From assembly GCA_029844215.1 (NCBI GenBank), contig CM056723.1:9694980-9758979 (forward strand): 64,000 nucleotides of DNA, read 5' to 3'. This document shows positions 1 to 9,429 of this stretch, in pieces. Every line of letters begins with the position of its first letter. Within the stretch, counting starts at the first letter, position 1. The notes below the pieces were generated by a model. It was given only the letters and a program-made list of their open reading frames with translations. It was not told the DNA's origin and searched no databases. The position numbers and the translations under genes are program-made. This DNA is from Przewalskia tangutica. Lineage: Eukaryota > Streptophyta > Magnoliopsida > Solanales > Solanaceae.

Positions 1-188
1 TCTTTTTCCCTTCCCCTACCCCTATGTAATAAAAAAATTATATAAAAATTGGTCAGACGTGAGAAGGTCATTTGTTGAAATATAATATAACAATAATGTT
101 CAATTGGTTGGTGAAGAAAAAGATCATGTTAGGAAAAAAAACAAATTAAATTACTCCATAACAATAATACTGAATGGAAGGGAAAATG

Positions 189-450
189 TACTCGTCTGTT
201 TAATTTATCTGAATTTATTTGATTGGACACGAAGTTTGAGAGATAAATGAATATTTTTAAGACTTGTGATTTTAAATATGTCATAATATTGTGTGGTTAT
301 AATTTCTTTTGGAATATGTGATCTGTAATATTTATGTGGCTATAATATATTCTTATAAGGATAAATTATTATTTTTTAAAATTTAGAAAGAATATTTTTT
401 TTAATGGACTAAAAGAAAAATGAATTACATAAATTGAAATAGAGGGAGTA
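189..450. mobile_element. Stowaway-like MITE (solanaceous type)
   Basis: A non-coding element of about 260 bp with degraded terminal inverted repeats. The left end reads TACTCGTCTGTTTAATTTAT. The right end, in reverse complement, reads TACTCCCTCTATTTCAATTT. Both begin with TA, the Stowaway/Tc1-mariner target. Inside are the phrases 'gacacgaagtttgag' and 'tggactaaaagaaaaatg', which I recognise from a very common solanaceous MITE family. It has no coding capacity. Family naming rests on recall, not on a search. Confidence 0.7.
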
Positions 451-1710
451 CCTGTTAGTAATATAGATCATCATAATAAGAACAAAAACTGGTATACTAT
501 ATATATATATTATCGTTTATTGTAACTTTGGTGACTGGTAAATGGTAATTGATAATATGAAAAGTCTACTCATCAGAAGGAAGGGAAATGTATTAATACT
601 ATATTAAATACAGGTCCTTATCATATTTTTTTCTACCAGTCTTGTTGTATCTCTTTCTGTATCTGTCTTTCATGTTTCCTAATTCCTGACTGATGTATAT
701 GTACACGTACAAAAATTGACATATTTATGTAGTCCGTTAATTTCATTTCAAAAGTTGGTGATGTTGATTTAAGCGAATCTTTTTCTAATTATTCCTTGAG
801 AATCAATTGAGCTGTTCATGCCGACGATTTAATCGAATCTTATCTATATTACCTGTGGATGTACCCATAACTTTCAGCTCTCACATCTACGTGTGCGAAA
901 CCAATTAGAACACGTAACACATAATTAAAAACACACATAATATAGTATTATATTCTATATTGCTCTAATTAATTTATTTAGTTTAAATACTGAATCCATG
1001 TCTAATGTTGCCATAAGACGCAGGTTGGAAAGTTTTTATACTTTGAGAATGATCCTCAGATAATCCAAGAAAGATTATAACGACGGAGTAATTAATATAT
1101 ATTATAACGTTTTTAGAGTGATCGAGTACCCCAAAATTCGAATTATAAATTGAGAGAATTCAAGATTAATTAGAGCTAGAAAAAGTTAATTTCCTCTTTT
1201 ATATATGGAATTATTTAGGAAAGTGATAAGCTGATTAAAATCATAGATAATTGACTAATTGTATCAATAATTAAAGAAAAAAGTAAGAATAGAATAACCT
1301 AATATTCAAGAATTCCGGCATGAATAAATATATAAATTCATGGGTGGAACTTAACAGCTCTTCCCATAAAAATAATTTTTTTTTTTTTTTAAAAAAAAGG
1401 TAGGCAAAAGGGATTTATGCTCTTTGTCTATATATAGGTCAACTCACTAGATGATTGGTGAGTCGGCTCACGAATGCCCATTTAAAAAATACATAAACGA
1501 ATAATTAGCTGTATATGCACTTGATTAGGGCTAAAATAAGCATACTTTTTTAATTACTTCACGACACATTAACTGTTTTTTTTTTAATTATGTGGGGTGA
1601 TAAATGAATGTACTTACTCCGAGTTGACGCAATTGTGCATATATAAATTATGAAAGTATAAAAATAGTAAAAGTTGAGTGAATTAGAGAATCAACGCACC
1701 TTTTTTTTTG
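451..1710. other. AT-rich intergenic DNA, nothing recognised
   Basis: This AT-rich stretch has short AT microsatellites (for example around 500-515) and homopolymer runs (1377-1398). No ORF shows recognisable protein features, and no element ends were found. Confidence 0.5.
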
Positions 1711-1952
1711 TAATCCATCCGTCTAGTTTACTTATCCATTATACTAAAAATAGTTATCCAATTTTATTTGTTCACTTTAGAAAATCAAAAAATAATCTAC
1801 CACTTCATACCTATTTTACCCTTATTATTATTGGGTTGCCAAGTTCAAGAAAGTTTTAGTGATTGCACAATTTTTAAAGTATGTTTTATTTATTTAAATC
1901 ATTATGTTACTTAGCAATAAGAGTGATATAATAGAAATGGACGGAGGGAGTA
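1711..1952. mobile_element. Stowaway-like MITE, second copy
   Basis: About 240 bp of AT-rich DNA. The right end is a clear CTCCCTCCGTCC-type terminus read on the minus strand (1935-1952). The left end is degraded, reading TAATCCATCCGTCTAG from 1711. TA dinucleotides bound both ends. It is non-coding. The family is the same broad type as the copy at 189-450, but the interior differs. Confidence 0.6.
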
Positions 1953-2242
1953 ATTGATCTCGATTATTCTAAATATTGTACTACCCTTAATCGTTTATAA
2001 TCATCTATCTTTGTCATTTTTTAGAATGTAAAGTTTTTGGATAGTACAAATTAATATATAAGCATTTCATTAGTGCCTTGACAATCCTTGTCTTATTTAT
2101 TGCTAATAATGTTCTTTAAAAAGTCAAGAAATAGTTGACCCGTTGAAAGGGCTAGGTGATATAAATAAGATAAGACAATTTTCTATTCCTTAATATGCAC
2201 GGCTGAAGGGCCCCCACCACCTCCAATTTCATAGAATCAAAA

Positions 2243-2428
2243 GGGTAAAAGGGTCAAATATACCCGAAAATTTTAGTAAAAGGATCACACATACCCTATG
2301 TCAAAGTATGAAGTCATATTTACCCTCCGTTAGTCAAAATTTATTAAATTTACCTTTTTTAACGGATTGGACACGTGACACCCACGTGGCTTCCATCCAC
2401 ATGGCAGCCACATCATTCAATTAATTAA
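2243..2428 (+). repeat. Left TIR of MULE 1
   Basis: Inverted copy of 3137-3316. The two arms match almost throughout, including 'aacggattggacacgtg' and 'tatgtcaaagtatg', with scattered substitutions. Confidence 0.85.
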
Positions 2429-2467
2429 GCATAACCTTCACCATCACCATTGTCATCACTAGTGTTT

Positions 2468-2863
2468 CTACCTCCTCCACCTCCACCTCCTACTCCACCG
2501 CCACCACCAACTCCACCACCGCCCAAATTCGTAGTCAGGCCGAACCTCCACCAGCCATTCTTTGGAGTTCTTTGGCCATGATTGTCGCGCCGCCGTGGCA
2601 GTGCCTCTTGCCATCGTCGAAAAATTGAAAAAATTCTCAAAATTGAAAATCGAACTTCGGGAATTAGTGTATGTTGTAGAGAATGAGGAGACGAGATCAT
2701 TGATACCACCCACAGTCCTCGATTCTGCCGGAGCTGACCGGAAAAAGCCAAAAATTCGTCGGAATTTTTGATATGATCGACCGAACGATTGGCTTGGAAT
2801 TGAAGGTCGTGGTTGGGTGCAAAATATCGGCGTGAGAACGACGAGTCTGCTGGTACCCTTCAC
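2468..2863 (-). other. ORF-like interior segment of MULE 1, conserved in MULE 2
   Basis: A 131-codon open frame on the minus strand. Its middle contains FRRIFGFFRSAPAESRTVGG and SFSTTYTNSRSS. The frame at 19421-19786 in the second MULE contains RRIFGFFRSSPVESRTVGG and the same SFSTTYTNSRSS. DNA similarity between the two segments is also high, so open-frame retention could simply reflect shared DNA descent. The C-terminal part runs into a low-complexity WWSWWWRWSRRW stretch produced by the CCACC repeats, which argues against a real protein end. I do not recognise the family. It could be a captured fragment of a host gene's leader or first exon. Confidence 0.35.
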
Positions 2864-3136
2864 AACCGTCGATTAGACCTCAGTTCGCCGGAAAGGCGTT
2901 GGCGGCGGTTAGGGTTTTAAATAGTCGACGGGTTGAGATGAAAGAGACGATGGTCGGCGTAAGTATGGAAATGACCGCCTTGAGACGGTGGTCACAGTGG
3001 TGTAACCCACTGTCGTCGAATGTCCCTCAGTTCGCCGAAATTTACAAAAAATCGAGCCCCACCACCGCCTCCACCACCACCTCCTCCACCTCCACCTCCC
3101 CCTGCAAAAAACGCCACCACCTCTAGTCTAAGCTGA

Positions 3137-3316
3137 AATTAATTGGATGATGTGGTTGCCATGTGGCAGTCACATGTGTGGCACGTGTCCAATCCGTTAA
3201 AAAATGGTAAATTTGATAAGTTTTATCTAACGGAGTATAAATATGACCCCATACTTTGACATAGAGTACATGCGATTCTTTTACTAAAGTTTTAGGGTAT
3301 ATTTGACCCTTCTCCC
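3137..3316 (-). repeat. Right TIR of MULE 1
   Basis: Inverted copy of 2243-2428. It ends in CCC at 3316, directly before the GAATCAAAA target duplication. Confidence 0.85.
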
Positions 3317-3325
3317 GAATCAAAA

Positions 3326-4144
3326 GTCTCATAAAAATTTCTTTGTATATAACATTTGAACATCTTATGTAATCTTTAAAAATATTATGCATCATTTTTA
3401 TATTTTACATAATATTGGTGGAAAATTACTTGTCATAGAAAAATGATGAGATCTATAAACTACTATCCATAATTCAAAAAGTTACGACTTGATTTCTACT
3501 AGTTTCACTTATGTAGAAGTACTTTTAGTTAATTTTTTTGTTACTCATCCGGATTCGTACCACGTAAGACTTGTTAATGGTTTCTACTAAGATCTTTTCC
3601 ATAATAAAACGTGAACTTGAGACTTTTGAATTAATCCTATACATTTCAGTGCGACGGTTGGTGGTAAAATTTCTTTTAATTGTTATATCTTCTCTAAAAT
3701 TGAAGTCTATTACTCCATTTTCCTCATTTATTTCTTGGAGAATATTCTGAGATCATTGAAAAAGATTGAATTAATTTATTTTGAAGTATACGCGGCATTT
3801 TCATGAGGCAAATATGATTAGGACACATGACAAGAATATAAAAACATAGGCTAGTGTCTTTCACTAGCACTAATTAATTTTAAAAATGTGAAAAAAAATC
3901 AGACGAGGGGCCATGGAAAAGTGAGCATATGGTTCTGTCAACTATCGGTTCCAGCTTTAATAGCACAACTGCACAAGTCTTTAACACAAGCTCGTTGGTC
4001 TGTGATTCCCCACTGGCACTCACAACTACAAATGGATAACTAGTTGTATCTATAATTAGAGCCTATGTTCAACCCCCCTAATTAGGATGCTTCTCAAACA
4101 TATTAACTTTAAAGCCTATTTTTCTTGTGAACATAAAAATTAAT
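3326..4144. other. AT-rich intergenic DNA, nothing recognised
   Basis: No credible ORF, RNA gene or element end was found between MULE 1 and the MULE TIR remnant. Confidence 0.4.
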
Positions 4145-4234
4145 GGGAAAAAAGTCATATTTTTCATCCAACTTTCAGAAAAGGATCATATTCCCTCGGT
4201 TAAAGTATGAGGTCAAATATGCTCTTTCCGTTAG
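4145..4234. repeat. Solitary MULE TIR remnant
   Basis: About 90 bp resembling the terminal repeats of the two MULEs. It starts GGG, carries 'aaaggatcatat' and 'taaagtatgaggtcaaat', and ends 'tttccgtta'. Only one arm is present, directly next to the degraded end of the SIRE-like gag, so it is a truncated MULE end. Confidence 0.5.
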
Positions 4235-4242
4235 CCTCAGCT

Positions 4243-5485
4243 AAAGAAATGAATCCACTAAAACAATTTACATCAGAATAGTTAAAGAAAACATACCTCT
4301 CTGATGATGCAGTCCTTCTAGAGTCCGATGATATTCCTGATGTTGAGGCAACATTGTCAACAACACTTGTTGTTGAGGCCACATTGTCAACAACATCTTC
4401 ATCGTCGGTCAGTGAGTGTTCGAACATGACTGCTAGCATTGCTTGTGGTTCTTCTTCTTGACTTTATTCCTCCTCCTCTTCATCATCACTGAGAGTAACC
4501 CACATGACTTTACCAATTTTCCTAAGAGTGTTTGCACACTCATTAGCGTAGTGTCCCCAACCCGTGCACGCATGATATTGCACACCCTTGAGTTGTTTGG
4601 GATTGAAATTGGTATTGTCGGAGATGGATTTTCTCAGTGAGTTGTTATTTTTGTTTTCAGGAGGTGGTCTATTCGACTGTTTGTTGAAGAGTGGGTTTTG
4701 GTGCTGTTTGTATTTTGCTTTGTTTAGATCATTGTTGCTCTTTCTCATCATTGAATTGAATCGACGAGTGAGCAAGACAACAGTAGCATCATCCCCTAAT
4801 TCCTCCAGGTTCTCCTCCTTGGCTTCTTCAGGTCTCGAGGTTTGACCTTGGAGTGCCAATGTCTTGTCTTGATACAGATCATGTTGTCTCTTCATGTTCA
4901 TATCATAGGTTTGAAAGATGCTCATCAAGGCATGAAGATCCATATTAGCAAGATTATGGGCCTCTTCAATTGCACAAATCTTAGTATTAAATTTTTCAGG
5001 AAGAGATCTGAGAGCTTTATTCACAAGTTGTTTGTTGGTCAAAGGAGACCCAAACACTTGACACTGATTAGCAATGTCAATTAACTTTTCAAAATAGGAT
5101 TTTATATCCTCAGACTCTTCCATCCTTAAGCGTTCGTATTGGCTCAAGATCATGCGAAGCTTAGTACGTCGGACACTTGATTTACCTTCACAATGTGTTT
5201 GCAAAGTTTCTCAAGCATCCTTGGCCGTTGAACAGTTCTGGATGAGTTTAAACATATATATATCCACCCATCCAAATATAGCATTTAGGGCATTTTCATT
5301 ATAGCTTGCGCTGTTGATTTCTTCCTGGGTCCATTCAGACTCGGGCTTTGTAAGAACATCATCGTCCTCGTCTGCTGGATATTTGGGAACCACATATCCT
5401 TCGGAGACAGATCTTCATGATCTAACATCAATCGATTTGATGTGAGAACGAAGATGAATCTTCCAGTAGACGTAATTTGTACCAT
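4243..5485 (-). pseudogene. Copia (SIRE/Maximus-like) gag, broken
   Basis: Gag would form the retrotransposon capsid-like particle. The minus-strand start ATG is at 5485 (MVQITSTGRF), about 90 bp from the PBS. Conserved gag text runs from SEWTQEEINSASYNENALNA through KLRMILSQYERLRMEESEDI to SLPEKFNTKI. A CCHC zinc knuckle follows as YHACTGWGHYANEC, in which the first cysteine is tyrosine, so it is damaged. An acidic tail (SDDEEEEE) ends at a stop at 4464. The frame then continues as 4200-4439 with a duplicated VVDNVAST unit. Breaks are a frameshift near 5395 and a TGG-to-TGA stop at about 5212. Placement beside a PBS and LTR on the same strand supports the call. The lineage assignment (SIRE-like) is from motif recall. 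Confidence 0.75.
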
Positions 5486-5570
5486 CTAGAATTGAAGACG
5501 ACCAACATTTTGGTTAGCTGAGTACATAGCCGTAATATTCAGAATCATACACTTATCATATCAAGTGTTG

Positions 5571-5582
5571 ACTCTGATACCA
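5571..5582 (-). promoter_or_regulatory. Primer binding site of the SIRE-like Copia
   Basis: The minus strand reads TGGTATCAGAGT two bases inside the LTR edge. This is the usual plant Copia primer site complementary to initiator tRNA-Met, and it fixes the orientation of gag and LTR. Confidence 0.85.
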
Positions 5583-5584
5583 CT

Positions 5585-6528
5585 TGTTAGGTCCGGGACT
5601 ACAAATAAGTAAATTTCAAGTAAGAAAATGAATTGACAACTTAGTAAACTAGAAACATATATAGGATGTTGCCTTCAATGTTGGGTCAACATATGAGGCA
5701 ACATTGAGATAAACCGTGGTAAACCTTGTTAGAGTAAATGCAGTGAAAAAGTAAAAGAACACAAGGTTTATAATTTCAAGGGTATATATTAATATCCCTT
5801 GATGGTCAGTGACCAAAATAATTGTATAAATTATATACAATTACAAATGAATTTCTTTTTACAAGATGAAGCATAAAATACTAAAAATAAATTACAAACA
5901 AAATGAAGTCGCAGATGACTTTGCCTAAAGTCACAAATTCTAAAAGATAAAATACAACATCTTCATTACACTCGCTTGAACAATGAGCTTAATCTAGAAT
6001 AGAGAGAGCGATTGCAATGTGGGACAAGATGTTGTTAAAACAACTTTAGGTTGATAGTTGATCCAGTTTTCTATTGTAAAATCTGAGAGCTCTCTTGACT
6101 TATTCTCGTTGTCAATCTGGATAACGAATGCACTGAAGTTCCCTTCTATTTATTGTTTCTCTTGAAATCTTCACTGCTTGTTGCGGAGGTTGAACAGAAT
6201 GTGGCAGCAACATTGACCGATTCATCCTCCTGAAAATTCTCAACTTCTTCCTGAAAGTCCTTTCGTTTGGACTGAGTCTTCTTTTGCTTTTTCAATACGC
6301 TTTGACTGAGTTTTCCACCACGTTTTAAACACAACAGACTTGTGAGCTTGCCTGAGTCATTTTTTAACGCAGTAACTTTTTCTGCTTAGGCCGGAAGAAT
6401 AGGCAAAACCGTTACATAGATGTTGGCTGAAATGTTGTCACAACATCACAGGCAACATTCTTGTTTGCACAAGAGATGTTGTCCTGAGTATTTTCAGATG
6501 TTGCCACAACATCCTTCCAACATCAACA
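5585..6528 (-). repeat. SIRE-like Copia LTR
   Basis: About 944 bp with TG...CA ends (minus strand TGTTGATG...CCTAACA). A PBS abuts it on the left and a polypurine tract (minus strand AAAAAGGGGGAGAT, about 6529-6542) on the right. It therefore acts as 3' LTR to internal sequence on its right and as 5' LTR to the gag on its left, an arrangement expected of tandem elements fused through one LTR. It carries many ATGTTG/CAACAT hexamers (about 15 by eye). Confidence 0.75.
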
Positions 6529-6909
6529 ATCTCCCCCTTTTTGCTTTTTTTCACAAAACTCCATACGTTGCAAAAAATGACCAGGATACTGACTTTAGAT
6601 ATAGTCCTCGATAATCTAAGAGACATTAAAATTATTGTCGTGCTCCCCCTTAACCTGCAGTAGAAGATTTCAAGTAATTTTTTTTTATTTAAATTTTTTC
6701 CATTTTAGGATTAGTTAATCATGATTTACAGCAGATAAGCAGCAAGCATTCATAACGCATCAATCAAGTAACCATCCATCACATTAACCAAAAATATCAA
6801 AAAAATATTTAACATAAGCAATTGTCTGTTAGTCCAATCAACTAAATGAGCCACAAAATGTCAGATTTCACAAAGCATGAATTCTCTTTGGCCTGATTTA
6901 CAGCAGATA
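6529..6909 (-). other. 3' internal end of a SIRE-like Copia (PPT and UTR)
   Basis: Two purine-rich tracts are read on the minus strand, AAAAAGGGGGAGAT next to the LTR and AAGGGGGAGCACGAC at about 6640-6654. The rest is AT-rich untranslated sequence without a recognisable ORF. An 18-bp segment at 6722-6739 is repeated exactly at 6894-6911, the junction with the next LTR. Confidence 0.55.
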
Positions 6910-8304
6910 AGTGCACGTATCGTTACAAGTAATATAGTCTAGGTAAGACTGAATATCTGGTTTTCAAGCACCGATTATCTATGCTTTAGTTTCTATTTGG
7001 TTAACGTTAATTGAGTTGGAATTCTAAACTAATAATGCAGGAAATAAACTAATTATGAAAATACTTTGATTTAAATCAGTTATGATGGAGAACTAGGGCT
7101 TCCAAAATCATCAACTATCCACTTTATTCAATCCTTAATACAATTAGACTGACTTCTTCTTCTACGTTAAGATAGCAGGTTAACTAAGCCGTTTTATACT
7201 CCTGTTAAGGTAATATAAACACTCAACCCTGGAGAACCCTTCTATCTTTCGATGACAAGATTGACTACAAAGGTGGATTAAGAGCAATAACCTATTAAGC
7301 TACACAAGTATCGGGGTACTTTCTTCCACGATTTAAACCTATGTTTATTCAACTATAGCATATTCACAATCTCCCCTTTCGGATTTCGATTAGAACTCAT
7401 ATAAGTGATAATAACTAGTGATCAATTAATTACCAAACAATCAAATCAATTATTGAATAAATCTTAAGCAAGTGAAGAAGAAATCAACTAATGTATTACT
7501 TCATGAATAAGAGTTTCAAGAGAATCACAAGGAAATCCCTAACAAAGTAATTAGATTCTAGCTATAGTCACGCTAAGAACTAATACAATCTCCATACATG
7601 AACTGAAATAAACAAAGCAAAAGAAAGAAAAGAAAATACTTGAAAAGCCTCAAATCTTAGCCTCCTAAGTTGTGTTGTATGTACAATGGATGGAATTAAT
7701 TCTTCTAATGATGTAGAGACTATTTATAGCCCAAGAATCCTTTAGGTAAATAGTTAGGGATTATATAGGTAGGAAAAGTTATAGAATCCTTTAGGTAAAA
7801 TGTTAAGGATTATGTAGGTAGGAAAAGTTATAGAATCTTTTAGGTAAAGGGTTAAGGATTATGTAGGTAGGAAAAGTTATCCCTTTTGGACTCTGAAAAC
7901 GTGTCAAATTCGGCCCAAAACTCAAAAATCCCGCGTCGACGCCGTGGCCCTGCAGACTGGCGCCACGACGCTGAAAAACCTGCAGCGAAATCAACTTTCG
8001 GAACATTCAGTACGCGCGCTCGAGGCATTTTTTTCGCGGATTTAGCGTCGTCCTTTTTTCGTTCGGTCTTCGTCTGATTTCTTCTATACTTCCCGAAACT
8101 TCTTAGGCTTCATTTCTTGGCCCTTTTAGTGTGCAATTCCATCTCATTTATGCTCATTTCATCTCCTTTTTGTCATTTCTCCATTTCTGACCGCTGTGAC
8201 ACAAAAGAAAGGAAAACGACCCTAATACTATACTAAACATAAATGAAATGAGTAAAATACTAACTAAAAATGACTCAAAAGGTGTATATAAAATACACCG
8301 ATCA
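6910..8304 (-). repeat. Truncated Ty3-type LTR (Athila-related family)
   Basis: The minus strand begins TGATCGGTGTATTTTATATA, the same terminus as the LTRs of the complete element at 35833-44462. It keeps the U3 text 'gtgtcacagcggtcag', a GC-rich island (7930-8060) and a TATA-like 'ggctataaatag' (about 7730). Its 3' end stops after 'cgatacgtgcactt', short of the terminus seen in the copy at 32996-34440. No 5-bp duplication is found, which agrees with truncation rather than a clean solo LTR. Confidence 0.75.
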
Positions 8305-9137
8305 GTAACCACCGCTGCGGTTTTTTCACCATTATTTTAGTTTTGACCCTTTTTTGCCACCACTGTTGTTACGATTTTGAGTATAATTTTTAGAAAATAA
8401 GGGAGAGTCGTCTATTTTGCTGGATGTTGTAGCCACCATGACAAAATTTGCTCCGGTTACAGCCTTTTTAGCCAATCCCGCCTCTTCAAGCGTGAGCATG
8501 TAATGGGCTTGGTAAAAAAGAGGGAGAGAATTACTTTGGCGAAGGAGAGTTCCAACCCCATTATAAGCTTCGGAGAGGTCCGCAACCATTTGAAGAACGA
8601 AACGATCATTCGTGACTGGTGCTCTGACGTTCTTGAAGAACGAAACGGTCATTCGTGACTGGTGCTCTGACGTTCTTGAGTTGATCCGATAATTCCTTGA
8701 GCCTTTAACAATATGTGGAGACATTCAGAAAATCTTCCATAGTTGTGTAAGAGAATTCTTGCTCAAGTGTTACGGTACGAGAATTTTTGTTATCTTGGAA
8801 TATGTCACGCAACTTATTTCAAGCTTTCATTGTCGTTGTGTCGGGTTCGATAATTGTATGCAAGAGATCCGTAGAGATGGTGGAATAAATTCACTATATG
8901 ACTGTTGCATCAAGGGTTGCCTATAACTCCTTTTCATCATCGGTTGATGGCACCTTCTTCTTGTTTTTTTTTCGATTTGACGATGTGATGGAGGACTCTA
9001 TGAGACCTTGCGTGAATTTTAAAAAGCTCTGCCCATGTCTCATTTTGGACGTTCTCCATTTCAAGGACGATGGGAATGTTGTTATTGATGTTGTAGATTG
9101 CAAGAGCATGATGGAAGATAGTCTTTGTGTCAGACAT
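8305..9137 (-). pseudogene. Copia (Ale-like) gag fragment
   Basis: Gag of a minus-strand Copia, starting at ATG 9137 (MSDTKTIFHHALAIYNI) and continuing with ENVQNETWAELFKIHARSHR. It matches in type the gag of Copia C (QYETWAKLFKIHALAHKVL). After frame breaks it resumes at 8724-8332 with VADLSEAYNGVGTLLRQSNS and a basic GGKKGSK tail. A 43-bp tandem duplication (8591-8676) adds repeated residues. The gene is cut off at 8304 by the Ty3-type LTR, so protease and pol are missing. Confidence 0.75.
8591..8676. repeat. 43-bp tandem duplication inside the gag fragment
   Basis: Two adjacent 43-bp units (8591-8633 and 8634-8676) differ at one position. Each starts 'tgaagaacgaaacg'. Confidence 0.9.
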
Positions 9138-9236
9138 GGCTGACGGAAGAGAGTTTGGGTGCAGAAGGAGAAAAAAAAGGCTAGGGCAGGGCGGAAGAGA
9201 GGAGGGAGGAGAAGAGATGAAGATTTTCCCTAGGCT

Positions 9237-9247
9237 AACTGATACCA
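9237..9247 (-). promoter_or_regulatory. Copia primer binding site
   Basis: The minus strand reads TGGTATCAGTT immediately inside the LTR at 9248, the initiator-Met type PBS. Confidence 0.8.
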
Positions 9248-9429
9248 TGAAAGAGGATAATATTTTGATGATTTCATTAGCTTAATTGACTTATATACAT
9301 GAGATATAATAGTGATTCTAGACTATAATTACGGAAACTAAATATATATTTAACTAATACAAAAGATCACTACTAATATTTAAAAATCACTAACAATATT
9401 TACCAAATATATTTTCATATATTCTAACA
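9248..9429 (-). repeat. 5' LTR of the truncated Ale-like Copia
   Basis: 182 bp of AT-rich DNA. The minus strand starts TGTTAGAATATATG and ends CA next to the PBS. The short length suits Ale-type Copia. The partner LTR is lost. Confidence 0.7.

Larger units (their letters stand above)
2243..3316. mobile_element. Non-autonomous Mutator-like element (MULE) with long TIRs
   Basis: About 1.07 kb, bounded by inverted repeats of about 180-186 bp (2243-2428 and 3137-3316). Both repeats start GGG and run into AAGGGTCAAATATACC. A perfect 9-bp direct repeat, GAATCAAAA, flanks it at 2234-2242 and 3317-3325, as expected for Mutator-type insertion. No transposase is visible, so it must rely on one supplied elsewhere. 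The interior holds CCACC-rich low-complexity tracts (2470-2525 and 3058-3120) and a segment shared with the second MULE at 18892-19902, which suggests one family with a captured or inherited interior. Confidence 0.88.

Noticed and set aside
2562..2771. A 69-codon frame opposite the MULE 1 ORF-like segment
   Set aside because: It is the antisense of the shared interior, and the homologous antisense frame in MULE 2 is just as open. It adds no independent evidence of a gene.
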